NCBI GenBank assembly: GCA_021234155.1
Contig: JAJEKV010000014.1
Span: 6,527,563-6,591,562, forward strand
Source of the DNA: Isoetes taiwanensis
Taxonomy: Eukaryota; Streptophyta; Lycopodiopsida; Isoetales; Isoetaceae
Length of the DNA stretch: 64,000 bases
Reading direction: 5' to 3'
The notes beneath the pieces are model-generated. The model worked only from the letters and a program-made list of their open reading frames with translations. It made no database searches and was not told where the DNA came from. Positions 1-10,869 of the stretch are shown piece by piece. Every line of letters begins with the position of its first letter. Position 1 is the first letter of the stretch. The translations under genes and the position numbers were made by a program.

Positions 1-244
1 GTTTTCGGTTCCATTTCTGATTTTTGGTTCCCTTTCTTCATAAACAGCTCCTTATTGTGCAAGAGAATGAAGCTTGTTGCCATGCATTTGAGAGACTGGA
101 AACAGATAAGTAGTATTATTGCATTCTAATGCTTTATCATCACATTTTCTTCTGCATCAGGCTTTATTGAATGCAATTGAGGCACGCTTCACTGAGGCTT
201 TATTGATTCTAATGCTTTATTCTTCTGCATTAGGCACGCTCACT

Positions 245-1440
245 GAGGCCTGTGTTGTGCTACTATGAGGAGATGGGTTGCAACGGTCTTTCCAGCAAGT
301 TAACGAGCAAATATGAGGTACACTTTCTTCTTTTACATATATTGCCGTTTGGCACTTATATGTTTCAGGTTTGCAAGCATCAGATGGGCATGGCAATGAT
401 AAAAGATTTGCCCAGCAGGGATCAAAGTGGAGCCCTGAACAGATTGCAATTGTACAGAGTGTTGATCCTGTCTCTTTGTATATTTCTTCACAGGTAAGGT
501 CAGCAAAGTTTTAGTGGAATTTTCAAGTTGATCAAAATTATTTTATATCATTGTTTGGATCTTTGTTCGGTAACATATGCAGGGGATTATTAAATAGGCA
601 GAATATAGAACATCTGGAACCTTCCATAATTGACACCATTGTTAGGTATGAGACTTCTCGAAGTAATCTGATAGATGTAGCCAAGGGTAAATCATCCGTG
701 CACAGCCAATTTCATGCATATGAGGGGCTTAAGAATTATACATCCGGTCTAATTCACCTTGTAAAAATCGCAAGTATATTCTAACAGCTACTTTACATGC
801 TGAATATAGTATGTTAAACATGGTTACAATGTTTTGGCATGTCTGATCTAGGTCTTAAGCCACATATAACATACTACTACCAATGCGGGGACCTAAACAT
901 AGTTGCAATGAGTGAAATATTCAGCTTTACCACCTGGTGCTCAGTATGCCTGGCTAAAACGCGATCTGGAGGCTGTGGATAGATATTTAACTTCATGGAT
1001 GGTAGTTTCCATCTCCTGCCCTTGCTTCTATTTTTACTGATTTTTCTACAATCCAGAGCCTGATATTAGATGAACCCAATTGTGCCCTTCAAGAAAATTG
1101 GTATGAATAAAGCATTGACTCTATGCTCAAGGCTCTTGTAAATGCTTAGATGGAAGCTAGGTCCAGATTTTTCTGTAATACAAAAGTCAAGGATGCAAAA
1201 GAAGATCAGGAGGGATTAGATCCTTGCACTCCTAAATGATCATAAGAGGTCTTTAAAGATGATCATAGTAAGAATTGCAAATGGCCTGAACATGACTTAG
1301 ATTCTAAAAGTTGTGGCACGTTAGAATTGGATCCTGGAGAGACAAAGAAATGAATTATTAGGGCATTAAATTTTGAGGGAGTTCAAGCAAAAGAGCATGT
1401 TGCTATTGCAAAGCGATCTCTGGAAAAGACTCTATCGTAA
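245..1440 (+). pseudogene. Decayed multi-exon gene, unrecognised
   Basis: Several short coding-like blocks on the plus strand carry splice-like borders. About 371-494 has a TTTCAG acceptor before it and CAG/GTAAGG after it, and reads as a Gln/Ser-rich peptide including KWSPEQIAIVQSVDPVSLY. About 582-780 reads GLLNRQNIEHLEPS and onward. About 923-1001 reads LPPGAQYAWLKRDLEAVDRY. About 1066-1440 stays coding-like but has stops at several codons (TAA, TAG, TGA). The amino-acid composition and the retained splice signals suggest a real plant gene that has decayed or been copied in pieces. I do not recognise the family. The limits are approximate, and no continuous reading frame can be given. Confidence 0.35.
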
Positions 1441-1560
1441 TAGATCTAGCAAAAGGTTCATTTAAGAAGAATAGTAAGTTGTAGGTAGAGAGCACCATGC
1501 ATATTCAAGCTACATGTCTCATTATGGAGAAAAAACATTTCTTTGTGGCATTATTGTGAG

Positions 1561-3042
1561 ACGAATACTTTGATTCTATGGTGTAAGTTCTTGTTTGCCT
1601 TTTAAGAACAAATTTGCACTGCAATATGTAGTTTTGATTGGAACTACCAAATCACTTTTGTAACAACATGTCTGCATTATTTTTTTGCATTTACTCTTTG
1701 CTATAGCAATTGAGTTGGATAATGCATTTGCCTAGAGGTCATTTCATAAGTCAAGTCAGAATTTCATTTGGCGTGCATGATAATATATGTGGGTTCATGT
1801 GCAGCTACATATCAAGCTTTCTATTTCTACCAGAGCTTAATTATTGTGTGCTTCCTTTTATATAGAAAATGCTCAGATTTGGGCTCTGAAAATACACAAT
1901 TGGCTCAATCTATTAATTTTTAGGTTCCCATCTGATAGCTACATTTTGGAGCAAACACTATGCTCTTGAAGTTATTGAACTGTGCATGACAGTGAATTTT
2001 GCTATGCCGAGTGCAGCAGAAGAAAATATCTAGATGGCTTTTATGTCAATCTTTCCCAAGGGGAAACAGAAATCATGCACATTATGCAAAAGTAGTGACG
2101 ATCTTGCAAAATAATGACATGCTCACATGGCGAAAAAGATATGATTTGCACTTGGATTGCTTCCAGCTAAGGTCAGTGGTCAAGGGCAGGTTGAGGCTCA
2201 AGATACTCTCACTGCCAACTATGATTAAACAGGTTATTACGCCTTGATTCTAATTTACTACAAAATGGTGTGCAACATGTACAAATAAGATTTTCTTTAC
2301 GCTATGCGAGTGCATCAAAAGAAAAGGCGTTTCTTGTTTGATAGTTGTAATACTCGGGGCGACTTTTTATGTCATGGGTTTTTCATCGGTCCCCGAGGGA
2401 AATATGAATTGTGCACATCTTGAATCCGTGCAGGATAGCTGAAATGGAGTGACATCTAGAATTATTACTGCTATAACTACTCTCTTAAAGTCAAACTAAA
2501 GCATGGACATGTATTTTATGGCAATGGTTTCGTTGAAGCACAGGAAGCAATGGCTTTATTTGTTAGGCGCACTTCTATTTGATTCCTCAAGCCTGAGTGT
2601 AATCCTATGCTCTTTCTTTTTGTTTTCTTCTCTTCTATTATTGTTCTTGAAGGATGTCAACTGTACTTTCGATTGTGTAGATGGAATGTATATGAAACTT
2701 GATGTAAACTACCTTTGCTATGAAAGGAAAGAAATTTGAAGATTGCATAGATTGCATCAAAGTTGCAAAGGCTAATGCTTCATGATGTTAAATTTGTTGT
2801 CTAAGATCCTTATCATCATGATAATTGCAATTGAAAGTTACCAAGTTGTGGCACGTTCCATTTACCATTTAATCTCATTCAAAAGCCCTTTCCATCTTTT
2901 GGCTTATTTTTTGAAGACATGTTAATATTGTGAATAGAAGAATAGAAGCAAGTTAGATTTAGGCATATTTACACTTAATGGATTATGATTGGTATAAGTA
3001 TCTAACATGTATTGTGTACCACTAGCAACTCATGGGCAAGAA
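1561..3042. other. Gene-free stretch with a diverged duplicated block
   Basis: No convincing gene. Two diverged direct copies of an approximately 100-bp block lie at about 2002-2090 and 2303-2420. Both read GCTATG-CGAGTGCA-CA-AAGAAAA, and later share CTTTTTATGTCA and a purine-rich GGGGAAA-type stretch. The remainder is AT-rich unique-looking sequence. Confidence 0.4.
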
Positions 3043-3220
3043 TCATAAAAAGATTATATGATTCTCAAAACCTTATAAGTTGTATTTAAATATTAATCTC
3101 AATAAATAGAATATTATATAAGAAAAGTTGTATTTAAATATTAATCTCAATAAATAGAATATTATATAAGAATCATAAAAAGATTATATGATTCTCAAAC
3201 CTCATAAGTTGTACATGTTA
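3043..3220. repeat. AT-rich direct repeats upstream of a Helitron end
   Basis: The phrase AAAGATTATATGATTCTCAA occurs at about 3050 and again at about 3179. Between the two copies, GTATTTAAATATTAATCTCA is repeated at about 3081 and 3128, each time followed by the same AATAAATAGAATATTATATAAG. The arrangement is a nested local duplication just inside a Helitron-like terminus. Confidence 0.7.
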
Positions 3221-3455
3221 AGAGCACTCAATGTTAATGAAAGCTTTAAAAGACAACACTTGAGTCAACACACAAATTCACCTGCATGATATGACCATTC
3301 CAAAACTTAATCATTTATGTTCAAGTTTTAAGCTCAATAAATAAAACACTTTAAAAGGACAATATTCAACTTTAAGTTGGAATAAACAATTATATATGTC
3401 CAACTTGACATTCTCACTATATTTTTATTAATTTTGAACTTAATCCCAACGAAAA

Positions 3456-3483
3456 GCCCAGCAACGCTGGGCACTTTTTCTAG
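3456..3483 (+). mobile_element. Helitron 3' terminus
   Basis: A perfect 7-bp stem (GCCCAGC, loop AAC, GCTGGGC) is followed by ACTTTTT and then CTAG, with T as the next base. A short GC-rich hairpin about 7-12 bases before a terminal CTRR, with insertion before T, is the standard 3' end of plant Helitrons. The 5' TC end could not be placed by eye, so the length of the element is unknown. No RepHel protein is seen nearby, so it would be non-autonomous. Confidence 0.7.
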
Positions 3484-3666
3484 TATATTAATATTGGTAT
3501 GATATTATGTCTAATTCTATGCAATGTTTTCGTTTTTATAATTTGAGCACCTCTAGTTTAATAGATTTGTGAGGCTATGATACATCATCCATCATTAGAG
3601 TATTAGGTAATGTCTATATCTACATACACCATCCTTAAGGCCCCGAAGGGGCCAAAAATTTTTTTA

Positions 3667-4121
3667 GTTAACATAAACCATTAACACACAACTACCATTA
3701 ACATTATTAACACAAACCATTGCATTTAACACATTTAAATTAAAATCCCCCTTAAACCCCCTTTGGTTTGGGTGCATATTCACACGGGGGGTTATGTAGG
3801 GCAGCGAGAGCCCAAAAAATTTACAATACATGTACAAAATTAACACCATTGAGTACATTCTCTCAAACCTTATAGTATTTTGCAAACTTTAATATACAGT
3901 ATACAAAAACTTGTACATGCATACCCCACAAATGAGGATCGCTATGTACGGTCCAGATCTTGGAATAAAGGGCAAATATGCCCATCCGACAGCTCTCGTT
4001 GCTCGGAGTAACCCCCCGTGTGAATATGCACCCAAACCAAAGGAGGTTTAAGGGGGATTTTAATTTAAATGTGTTAAATGCAATGTTTGTGTTAATAATG
4101 TTAATGGTAGTTGTGTGTTGA
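3667..4121. mobile_element. Foldback (inverted-repeat) element
   Basis: Left arm, about 3667-3800, and right arm, about 4008-4121, are reverse complements of each other over more than 100 bp. Shared blocks include AACCATTGCATTTAACACAT on the left with its complement on the right, and the CCCCCTTAAACC..GGTTTGGGTGCATATTCACACGGGGGGTTA block near the centre. The spacer of about 200 bp is unique. No transposase is present. The outer limits and target duplication are not clear. It is probably a foldback-type MITE. Confidence 0.7.
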
Positions 4122-4521
4122 ACAGAGCAACAAACTTAAAGTCCAACATCTTAACCAAAAACCATTGCCAACATGTTGAAATTTAGTATTTTCTATTCTA
4201 TTCTATTCTATATTGATGTAATTATTTTTGTTTTTTCTCTTTCTCTTTTATTTTCTCCACTTTCAAGGACCCCTCCTTTTTTCTTTTTTGGGTTGCCCCT
4301 AGGGGGGCAAACCCTTGTTTATGTGGGCTTTTGGGATATCCTAAGTATATGCTGGAATATACCTAGGATATCTTTGTGGATCTCAAACCCCGCTCTTACA
4401 CCAGTAAACTCTCGGCCGCCATTGTTCTTTGTCTTGGTGGTGTGGGAACTGTTAACAAACCGCCAAGCATTAGAGCGAGGTCCATAAGCTGGTGTGGGAA
4501 CTGGTGTTGGAAGCTGGTGCT

Positions 4522-6105
4522 GGTCTGGAGAGTTGCTAATGGCAGCATATGAATGCATCAGGGCGTTTCAGATTGCGGTTCATTACATCAAGAAGATTGC
4601 AGTTCCGGAGGATGACAAGACCCTGAATAGTCTTTCATAAGGTACACGAATAAAAATACGGTGTCATCAAATAAGTTGTGACTTGATCATTCATGATATC
4701 TCCTTGATGTTTTGTGTAGATATGCGATTTGGCGAACAGTCTTGCAATGCCTAATGAGCTTGAGGATTTTTCTCGATGTTCGCAACAATCTTGTTAAGGT
4801 TGCCTGGAGAAGGACTTACACTTTGTCTTTTGTGGCTACAAGAGAATATAAGAATATAGTTATGATTAATCATGTATTGTTCTTAACAGGGATTGTCTGG
4901 TGGATCAATCTATTTCACGCATGGCGAAGACCATCTTTAAGGAGTCGAAAGCTAAGGGCGATAGCGATGTAAGCATGCTATTGCTTTATTTTTTTTGGGA
5001 AGGCTGTGATATAATGTTGCCTTTAGTTTATCGATACATTTGTTTTGTTTTGTTGCTCCTCTCTTTAGTTGTCGATTGGGTACTTAAGAATTTACAAAGC
5101 GCCGTCGGTATTGGCAAGAATAAACTACTCAAAGATTGCAAAGCGAGCCTTTATGGTACCTTTTGATGCCATTATTATATACTATTATTGGGTCCACATT
5201 TGTAAGGCTACAATAATCCATATCTAAAATGGTGTTATTGCATCTATTGGAGATTATAATAATGGGCTCAAACATGGCCGTTAACTCAATAGCAGAGCAA
5301 CCAGCAGGTCTTCGGTTCAATACCAGCCAGTTCATCCTTAGATTGTAACATGGCATCAGAGCCAAGGTTGGCTGGTCTTAGGAATGTGCAAGTGCATCAA
5401 GATAGATAGCTTGAGTGATGTGTTTTAATCAAAGCGGGACATTGGAAAATACGAGATGTTAGCTTAATGTGGCTTGCAAGTTGAAGAACTCAAGTTTAAT
5501 ACCCAGCCCAGTTCCTAACCAAATTCTAGATGCTCAATCACTGTTTGGAGTGACTATTTGCCTATAATCATGGTAAAGTTTAACCAGAGAAGGAAAAAGT
5601 CATGCCTTATGTTAAGATCTTAAAGTTAATAATGAAATATTCTGACCTGTGCATCTTTTGAGAGTTATTTGCGCCCTTAGCCAGAACTTAAGAAAATGCT
5701 TGACCTGAAATTATTTCTAAGACGGTCTTGCTTAAGCAAAAGGGTAGGGTTGGGCACATCCATGCACATGGGTATTCTGACTATTTCACGTCCATCTTAT
5801 AAATTGTTCTTTTACTATTACCTCATAATAGAAGGACCGTCTACCTTTTTATTCACATTCACAGTTTTTATGCTACAGTTTACTTTGTGTACTGCCTGAT
5901 AGAGTAAAATTCAATGTGCTTGACAGGATGGAAGTTGGTGACAAGATCTTCTTTACAGTCATGTTTGACATGATCCCTCTTGGCCATACTACCAGGTAAA
6001 GGCTATTATGATTTCAGGAGCCTACCAGGATTTTAATCAAGCTAACCAACAAAACATCTTAACATAGTTGTTCTTACGTTTGTGATTGGGTTAAGTGGGG
6101 AATTA
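4522..6105. repeat. Segmental duplication, copy 1 (1,584 bp)
   Basis: This block is nearly identical to 7,039-8,620. The shared sequence begins GGTCTGGAGAGTTGC and ends GTTAAGTGGGGAATTA. It contains exon-like pieces of an unrecognised gene: about 4525-4640 reads GELLMAAYECIR then IAVHYIKKIA, and a piece after an ACAG acceptor at about 4890 reads DCLVDQSISRMAKTIF and is followed by a GTAAG donor. It also contains TGGCATCAGAGCC at 5351, which resembles a retroelement primer site. The differences from copy 2 are scattered substitutions and small indels. Confidence 0.9.
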
Positions 6106-6205
6106 ATATGTATGCCAATGTGGGAACTCAGAAGAAGCAGAGAGGGCGGTCAACATTTCTAAAAGCCCCAGTGATATCATGGAATGCAATAATTGCAGGA
6201 CATTC
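6106..6205 (+). pseudogene. PPR protein fragment (upstream piece)
   Basis: The sequence reads MYANVG, then (after a frameshift) SEEAERAV, then VISWNAIIAGH. These are the hallmark phrases of plant PLS/DYW-class pentatricopeptide repeat proteins, which bind organelle RNA. The piece is about 100 bp long, is frameshifted, and continues in sense at about 8,890, after a 2.7-kb interruption made of a 279-codon ORF and the second copy of the duplicated segment. It is a dead fragment. Confidence 0.55.
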
Positions 6206-7032
6206 CAACTACTGACAAATATGAAGAAGTTGATCATAGACATGAGGAAACACCATTGATTCAAGGCACAGCTATCAGAAAATCATTGCTAATTCCAGTA
6301 GGTGAACCGAGGTCCTCAATGATTAGTTCGTTGGCGCCTCGCCAGTCAATGCTCGGCCAGCAACCAAGAGCTTCAATTTCCTTAGGTCCACAACCAAGGA
6401 GATCTATTCCTTCTCAAAAAGGTGCTTTTGAAAGGGAGCCTGCTAATGCAAGCCTTTTTCAAGGAGCAGATGTGGATGCACCATCAAGCCCACAATTACA
6501 GGGAAATTATGATCTAGATAGAGAAGTGGCTGCCCCATCAGACCGACGACCAAGCAGGAAGATTCTGCTTCGAGACTCTTCTGAAATGCCACAGTCAAGC
6601 AAAGCTATGGATGCCGCTCATCAAAAGAAAGAAATTTTGAATCAAATTTTGCCTAGACCAAGTATCTCACCTTATAGTCCAAGCCTGCCTAAAGAAGATG
6701 ATGCTGATCGTCAAAGGAAAAAGTCATTGGAATGGATTTTGCCTAGGCCATCTTATCATGTAAGCCTAGGTGCTGAAGGAATGTCCCAATCTAGGCCCGA
6801 CATCGAACCCAGGACCTTCTCCATTGATCCTCCAAGTGGATACAAAATACAACTAGCCGGTAAGGGGCCTGCTTTTTATTCAGATCCTTACAGACGGTTC
6901 AGCTGCCCTCCAACTTGCTTTCGACCAAGTTACTTAACGGCTGAAATGTTGCGTTATATAAAAGCATATCAACATGCAAACTTTGATGCTTTAGATTCAA
7001 ATTCCTCGCATCCTCATTACAAAGCATTTTAA
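6193..7032 (+). CDS. 279-codon ORF, unrecognised Ser/Pro/Arg-rich protein
   Basis: This long open frame runs to a TAA at 7,030 and lies between the two copies of the duplicated segment. It has no good ATG near its start. The frame opens right after a GCAG acceptor-like sequence, so it is probably a 3'-terminal exon. The product is hydrophilic and basic, with repeated Ser/Arg/Pro phrases (RKSLLIP, PRSSMIS, PRRSIPS, RPSRKILLRDSS) and two related segments, KKEILNQILPRPSISPYSP and KKSLEWILPRPSYHVSLG. There are no membrane segments or catalytic motifs that I recognise. It could be the disordered tail of a membrane or regulatory protein. The absence of stops over 840 bp in this decayed neighbourhood suggests that the insertion is recent or under selection. 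Confidence 0.5.
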   Translation: MQDIPTTDKYEEVDHRHEETPLIQGTAIRKSLLIPVGEPRSSMISSLAPRQSMLGQQPRASISLGPQPRRSIPSQKGAFEREPANASLFQGADVDAPSSPQLQGNYDLDREVAAPSDRRPSRKILLRDSSEMPQSSKAMDAAHQKKEILNQILPRPSISPYSPSLPKEDDADRQRKKSLEWILPRPSYHVSLGAEGMSQSRPDIEPRTFSIDPPSGYKIQLAGKGPAFYSDPYRRFSCPPTCFRPSYLTAEMLRYIKAYQHANFDALDSNSSHPHYKAF

Positions 7033-7038
7033 TGGAGA

Positions 7039-8620
7039 GGTCTGGAGAGTTGCTAATGGCAGCATATGAATGCATCAGGGCGCTTCAGATTGCGGTTCAT
7101 TACATCAAAAAGATTGCAGCTCCGGAGGATGACAAGACCCCGAATAGTCTTTCATAAGGTACACGAATAAAAATACGGTGTCATCAAATAAGTTGTGACT
7201 TGATCATTCATGATATCTCCTTGATGTTTTGTGTAGATATGCGATTTGGCGAACAGTCTTGCAATGCCTAATGAGCTTGAGGATTTTTCCCGATGTTCGC
7301 AATGATCTTGTTAAGGTTGCCTGGAGAAGGACTTACACTTTGTCTTTTGTGGCTACAAGAGAATATAAGAATATAGTTATGATTAATCATGTATTGTTCT
7401 TAACAGGGATTGTCTGGTGGATCAATCTAGTTCATGCATGGCGAAGACCATCTTTAAGGAGTCGAAAGCTAAGGACGGCCAACAGTGTAAGCATGCTATT
7501 GCTTTATTTTATGGAAGCTGTGATATAATGTTGCCTTTAATTTATCTGATACATTTGTTTTGTTTTGTTGCTACTCTCTTTAGTTGTCTGATTGGGTACT
7601 TAAGAATTTACAAGCGCAAATCAGTATTGGCAAGAATAAACTACTCAAAGATTGCAAACGAGCCTTTCTGGTACCTTTTGATGCCATTATTATATACTAT
7701 TATTGGGTCCACACACGTAAGGCTACAACAATCCATATCTAAAATGGTGTTATTGCATCTATTGGAGATTATAATAATGGGCTCAAACATGGCCGTTAAC
7801 TCAATAGCGAGCAACCCAGTAGTCTTGGTTCAATACCAGGCCCGTTAAGTCCTTAGATTGTAACATGGCATCAGAGCCAAGGTTGGCTGGTCTTAGGAAT
7901 GTGCAAGTGCATCAAGATAGATAGCTTGAGTGATGTGTTTTAATCAAAGCGGGACATTGGAAAATACGAGATGTTAGCTTAATGTGGCTTGCAAGTTGAA
8001 GAACTCAAGTTTAATACCCAGCCCAGTTCCTAACCAAATTCTACATGCTCAATCACTGTTTGGAGTGACTATTTGCCTAAAATCATGGTGGAGTTTAACC
8101 AGAGTAGGAAAAAGTCATGCCTTATGTTAAGATCTTAAAGTTAATAATGAAATATTCTGACCTGTGCATCTTTTGAGAGTTATTTGCGCCCTTAGCCAGA
8201 ACTTAAGAAAATGCTTGACCTGAAATTATTTCTAAGACGGTCTTGCTTAAGCAAAAGGGTAGGGTTGGGCACATCCATGCACATGGGTTTTCTGACTATT
8301 TCACGTCCATCTTATAAATTGTTCTTTTACTATTACCTCATAATAGAAGGACTGTCTACCTTTTTATTCACATTCAGAGTTTTTATGCTACAGTTTACTT
8401 TGTGTACTGTTTGATAGAGTAAAATTCAACGTGCTTGACAGGATGGAAGTTGGTGACAAGATCTTCTTTACAGTCATGTTTGACATGATCCCTCTTGGCC
8501 ATACTGTTAGGTAAAGGCTATTATGATTTCAGGTGCCTACCAGGATTTTAATCAAGCTAACCAACAAAACATCTTAACATAGTTGTTCTTACGTTTGTGA
8601 TTGGGTTAAGTGGGGAATTA
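7039..8620. repeat. Segmental duplication, copy 2 (1,582 bp)
   Basis: This is the second direct copy of 4,522-6,105, starting 7 bp after the 279-codon ORF ends. The same exon-like pieces recur (YAIWRTVLQCLMSLRIF; DQSSSCMAKTIFKESKAK), as does the TGGCATCAGAGCC site at 7,866. The copies differ by small indels, for example around the GTAAGCATGC motif near 4,970 and 7,488. The borders are not TG..CA and no flanking target duplication is seen, so these are not LTRs. Confidence 0.9.
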
Positions 8621-8887
8621 GACTGAGTGGAAATTATCCATCTTCAAATGTGCTTCCAGCACATATAGATGGAACTTGCCAGCTTTTGTTCAAATCCGTT
8701 AAAAGAACTTTTTCCCATTTCTCTGAATGATGAGAGATTGTTGAGGCTATTGCGGTTAAATGGTATTTGAACATGGCTCTTCGAAGGATGTAAAGATAGT
8801 AATGTTTTGTCGTCTTTTTTCATTGAATTTATGTGTTCAATTCTATTAAAAGTTCATGAAAGTATAAGTATGCCATTGAAGGAGTCT

Positions 8888-9335
8888 AATTATTACTTAA
8901 ATTGTCCATGGCACAAGGAAGCTGGAATGGCAGTACAGTGCTTTGAAGACATGTATCTATGTGGTCTTATTCCAAATGGGACAGCATATATGGTGGTATA
9001 CTTACTGCATTGCGTCAAGTGGGTTTTGTCAATGAAGCCCTTTGGTACTTTCAGACTATGAAAGAGTACGGTTGATTAACTCCTGATATGCATCATATTA
9101 TCTGAATGGTGGACGCTTTGGGTCATGCAGGACTTTTTGATAAAGCCAAAGGACTTTTTGATAAAGCCAAAGACTTAATCAGGAAGGGTGCCCAACCAGA
9201 TACTTACTTGTGGATGACATTGCATTGTGCTTGCAGATTGCATTACAATGTTGACCTGGGAAAGCTCCTTCCTATGTAGATCCTTCTCATGCTCCGGCAT
9301 ATGTGCTTATGTCAAATATTTATGCTGGCATTCAT
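8888..9335 (+). pseudogene. PPR (PLS-class) protein pseudogene fragment
   Basis: Conceptual reading in shifting frames gives typical PLS/E-domain phrases in the correct order: EAGMAVQCFEDMYLCGLIPNG, then ALRQVGFVNEALWYFQTMKE, then MVDALGHAGLFDKAKGLF, then GAQPDTYLWMTLHCACRLH, and finally APAYVLMSNIYAG. These correspond to the last PPR motifs and the E region of organelle RNA-editing or processing factors. Stops (TGA, TAG), frameshifts and an 18-bp local duplication (GACTTTTTGATAAAGCCAAA, at 9,130 and 9,148) show that it is dead. It is probably the downstream half of the fragment at 6,106-6,205. Confidence 0.75.
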
Positions 9336-9428
9336 CTAGGTAGATGTGTAGGAAAGTGCTAAACAACCTAAACAATATATATGTTTGTCAGTTCCATATT
9401 ATAAATATACTGAACAATCCAAGGCATT

Positions 9429-9972
9429 AGGGATTTTTTGAGATCATAAAAGGGCCTTCTAAGAACTGCTGACTAAGCTATATGAACTACCAATCAGAAA
9501 ACAGAACTGGTAATCCAGTCAGCAAAACAGTTATAACTAACTCACTGGATCACATTTTCTAGCATAAGTGTTGATAGGAAAGTCCAAATGAGCTCTTGTT
9601 TGGTGCAATAGATAGATCTCATTGAGATCTTTCCAACCTTGGGTGGTTTGCATATCTTTTAGCCCCGTAGGATAGTAAAAAATGGTAAAAACCATATTTT
9701 TTGGAGTTTTGACAATCATAAGTGGTTAAAATATGTGCAAAGCACCTAAGATTAGAAAGATCTCAACGAGATCTATCTATTGCACTAAACGAGAGCTCAT
9801 TTATACTTTTCTATCAATAGTTATGCTAGAAAATGTGATTCAGTGAGTTAGTTATAACAGTTTTGCTGACTGGACCCGTCAGGCTCTGATTTCTGATTGG
9901 TAGTTCATTTATCTTCATTTGGCTTAGTTGGCATGTTTTGAAGGCCCTTTTTTAATCTCAAAAAAACCCTAA
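9429..9972. mobile_element. Long foldback element (approximately 540 bp)
   Basis: The sequence is one large imperfect palindrome. The outer ends are AGGGATTTTTTGAGATCATA on the left and a close reverse complement ending at 9,972. Further in, ATGAACTACCAATCAGAAA pairs with TTTCTGATTGGTAGTTCAT, and the block around GATAGATCTCATTGAGATCT pairs with AGATCTCAACGAGATCTATC. The arms are about 210 bp with a loop of about 110 bp. It has no coding capacity. It could be a foldback MITE or an inverted duplication able to form a long double-stranded RNA. Confidence 0.8.
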
Positions 9973-10336
9973 TGTCTCGATGAGCCAAATATGCTTGCAA
10001 AGATACAATTCCCAATTTTAATGTAAATGATACATAACTATATCCAGTATAGCAATTAAGCTGGCTCCAGTTCTGCAAAGTTGGGCAGTACAGAAGTCTT
10101 TTCATGGAACAAACTTCAGGTGTATTTGTATATTGGATCCTAAGCTTTCCGAAGGTCATGAATTGCACCCTAGATAGTTATGAAGTAATGGTTAACGTGT
10201 TAATAGTATTTAAGTGCATGGTTATGTTCTTTTAGAATCCTTTTAGGCAGTTCTTTCTTTACTTATAATAATAAGATTTATTAACGTTCAATAAAGACCT
10301 GTAGGCCATGGGACAACTCTTACAGTTTTACATCTA

Positions 10337-10862
10337 CTATGTATTGATAAGAGTATCTTTTTCGCTACAGTCAATGCTCTCAAGGAGCTCTCTAATAAAT
10401 TTTGCAACTTGACATATTGTAGAGTATTTTTGGAAAAGAGTTGTCAAGTTCTCGTGTACCCAATCTACTTGGGAGTACTTTTGCCGAAGTGAATGGAACC
10501 GAGGACAATGGAATATTATATGTGATTCTGTTTTTATATCATGCCTGCATCTGCATATCCTTTCTTCCCTAGGAAGCCCGGACCATCTCCCAGTTTCAAT
10601 CATAAGATGATGTGAACCCATGCGTATTCAAGCTACTGCTTGTACCATTCTGGGGTAGATGTTCTTATGACTCATGTTTTGCTTTCGGATTAAAGCCTGC
10701 CAAATAATATATGAACTTTTTCTTATCACAGAACACAATGCATCGCTCAAATGCTTTTTTTTTTATAAAATTTTTACCAAAAGCAGCCATCGTAAGATGC
10801 AATCGATTCAGCCAAACATTTAAGGAGGAGTTAGTGATGCAAATGGGTACCATCATCTTCAC
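10337..10862 (-). pseudogene. Non-LTR (LINE) ORF2 C-terminal remnant
   Basis: The minus strand encodes MGSHHLMIETGRW, then GLPREERICRCRHD, then ESHIIFHCPRFHSLRQKY. This layout (GSHxLxIETGRW, PRxxRxC, xxETExHxxxxCPxxxxLR) is the C-terminal zinc-knuckle-like region found after the reverse transcriptase in many LINE ORF2 proteins. A TGA lies just upstream in the same frame, and upstream sequence up to 10,862 gives further open but frameshifted coding (LNRLHLTMAAFGKNF). No RT core is present, so it is a 5'-truncated, inactive copy, as is common for LINEs. Confidence 0.55.
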
Positions 10863-10869
10863 AAAATGA

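Noticed and set aside
4522-8620. Two 1.58-kb direct repeats as LTRs of a small element
   Set aside because: The repeat ends are GGTCTGG and GGGGAATTA, not TG..CA. There is no flanking duplication and no polypurine tract. The TGGCATCAGAGCC motif lies inside the repeat and not after it.
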